From assembly GCA_018136815.1 (NCBI GenBank), contig CM030931.1, forward strand, positions 4,346,148-4,410,147: 64,000 nt of DNA, read 5' to 3'. Origin of the DNA: Isochrysis galbana. Taxonomy: Eukaryota; Haptophyta; Isochrysidales; Isochrysidaceae. Both the position numbers and the translations under genes were made by a program. Each line of letters begins with the position of its first letter. Within the stretch, counting starts at the first letter, position 1. The notes below the pieces were generated by a model. It was not told where the DNA came from. It ran no database searches and saw only the letters and a list, made by a program, of their open reading frames with translations. Below, one piece after another: positions 63,791 through 64,000 of this stretch.

Positions 63791-63979
63791 ATGCTCGACG
63801 GCCCGATGGGCCGTCGGCGGCGCGAGCCCGCGCACCCTCCGGCGCCCTCTCTCGCGGCGCAGCAGCAGGCCCAGCTCCTCCGCCACGAGCGCGGCGCGTG
63901 GGACGAGCTCCACGCGTGCCTGGGCGCTGATCCGAGGGTCTCGATGGCGCAGGAGCTGAGGGAGAGGCTCGAATCAGAG
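63791..63979 (+). CDS. First exon of an unidentified gene (runs off the window)
   Basis: ATG at 63791 after a CT tract ending TCTCCACC. It opens a 63-codon exon rich in Arg, Ala, Gln and Leu (QQQAQLLRHERGAWDELHAC, SMAQELRERLESE), likely helical or coiled-coil. It ends at GAG followed by GTGAGA, a consensus 5' splice site, in phase 0. Too short to classify. Confidence 0.55.
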
Positions 63980-64000
63980 GTGAGAGAGAGAGAGAGAGGG

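Overview
The window reads as nuclear DNA from a secondary-plastid alga, most likely a haptophyte or close relative. Genes are GC-rich, stand alone on both strands, and carry short GT-AG introns (about 60-250 bp). hemL has an N-terminal signal-peptide-like leader followed by a transit-like stretch, as expected for a plastid behind extra membranes, and the RRM protein has a similar leader. Gaps between genes hold many poly-C/poly-G runs and GA/CT microsatellites. There are no operons and no bacterial-style gene packing. The species assignment is inference.

Recognisable genes, left to right: plastid-type glutamate-1-semialdehyde aminomutase (3.7-5.6 kb, -); an LRR protein (8.9-9.8, -); a BET-like double-bromodomain protein (10.7-12.2, -); a reverse transcriptase/RNase H relic (12.6-14.0, -); a zinc-ribbon/RRM/RGG protein (15.7-16.5, +); a membrane-anchored cysteine-rich protein (18.5-18.9, +); an oxygenase-like membrane protein split by a mobile element (19.0-20.6, -); a GNAT fragment (20.7-21.0, -); a patatin-like lipase (22.3-23.2, -); a multi-pass membrane protein (25.5-27.0, -); a seven-exon DEAH-box helicase (27.4-32.4, +); a PGAM5-type phosphatase (33.3-34.7, +); an eight-exon J-domain protein with an SH3-like extension (35.9-39.8, -); a secretory membrane protein (42.3-42.9, +); a nodulin-like MFS transporter (47.1-49.4, -); a six-exon malic enzyme (50.3-53.3, +); an Sfp/AASDHPPT-type phosphopantetheinyl transferase (58.3-59.8, -); and the first exon of an unknown gene at the right edge (63.8, +). 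These are housekeeping functions (tetrapyrrole synthesis, carbon metabolism, RNA and protein handling, transport) with no evident shared pathway.

The space between genes is dominated by repeats. The most striking is a set of non-autonomous elements of about 0.75-0.83 kb. Each starts with a CAACTA-type hairpin placed a few bases before an ATGG and ends in a TATTAAAAGG/T-rich tail. Six insertions have 15-19 bp target-site duplications visible in the sequence, and one is a 5'-truncated copy. Two have a related uninterrupted target elsewhere in the window, one sits inside a coding sequence in sense orientation, one carries its own 145-codon ORF and one is nested in another repeat. Several share an internal motif, GGTAA-N11-GTTTAC, whose spacing is constant while its middle varies. 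A separate 493-bp element has 17-bp inverted ends and a perfect 8-bp target duplication (hAT-like), and a decayed hAT transposase lies at 45.4-45.8 kb.

Exon boundaries were worked out by eye from GT/AG sites and reading phase. One junction in the J-domain gene and the 5' end of the phosphopantetheinyl transferase gene remain unresolved.
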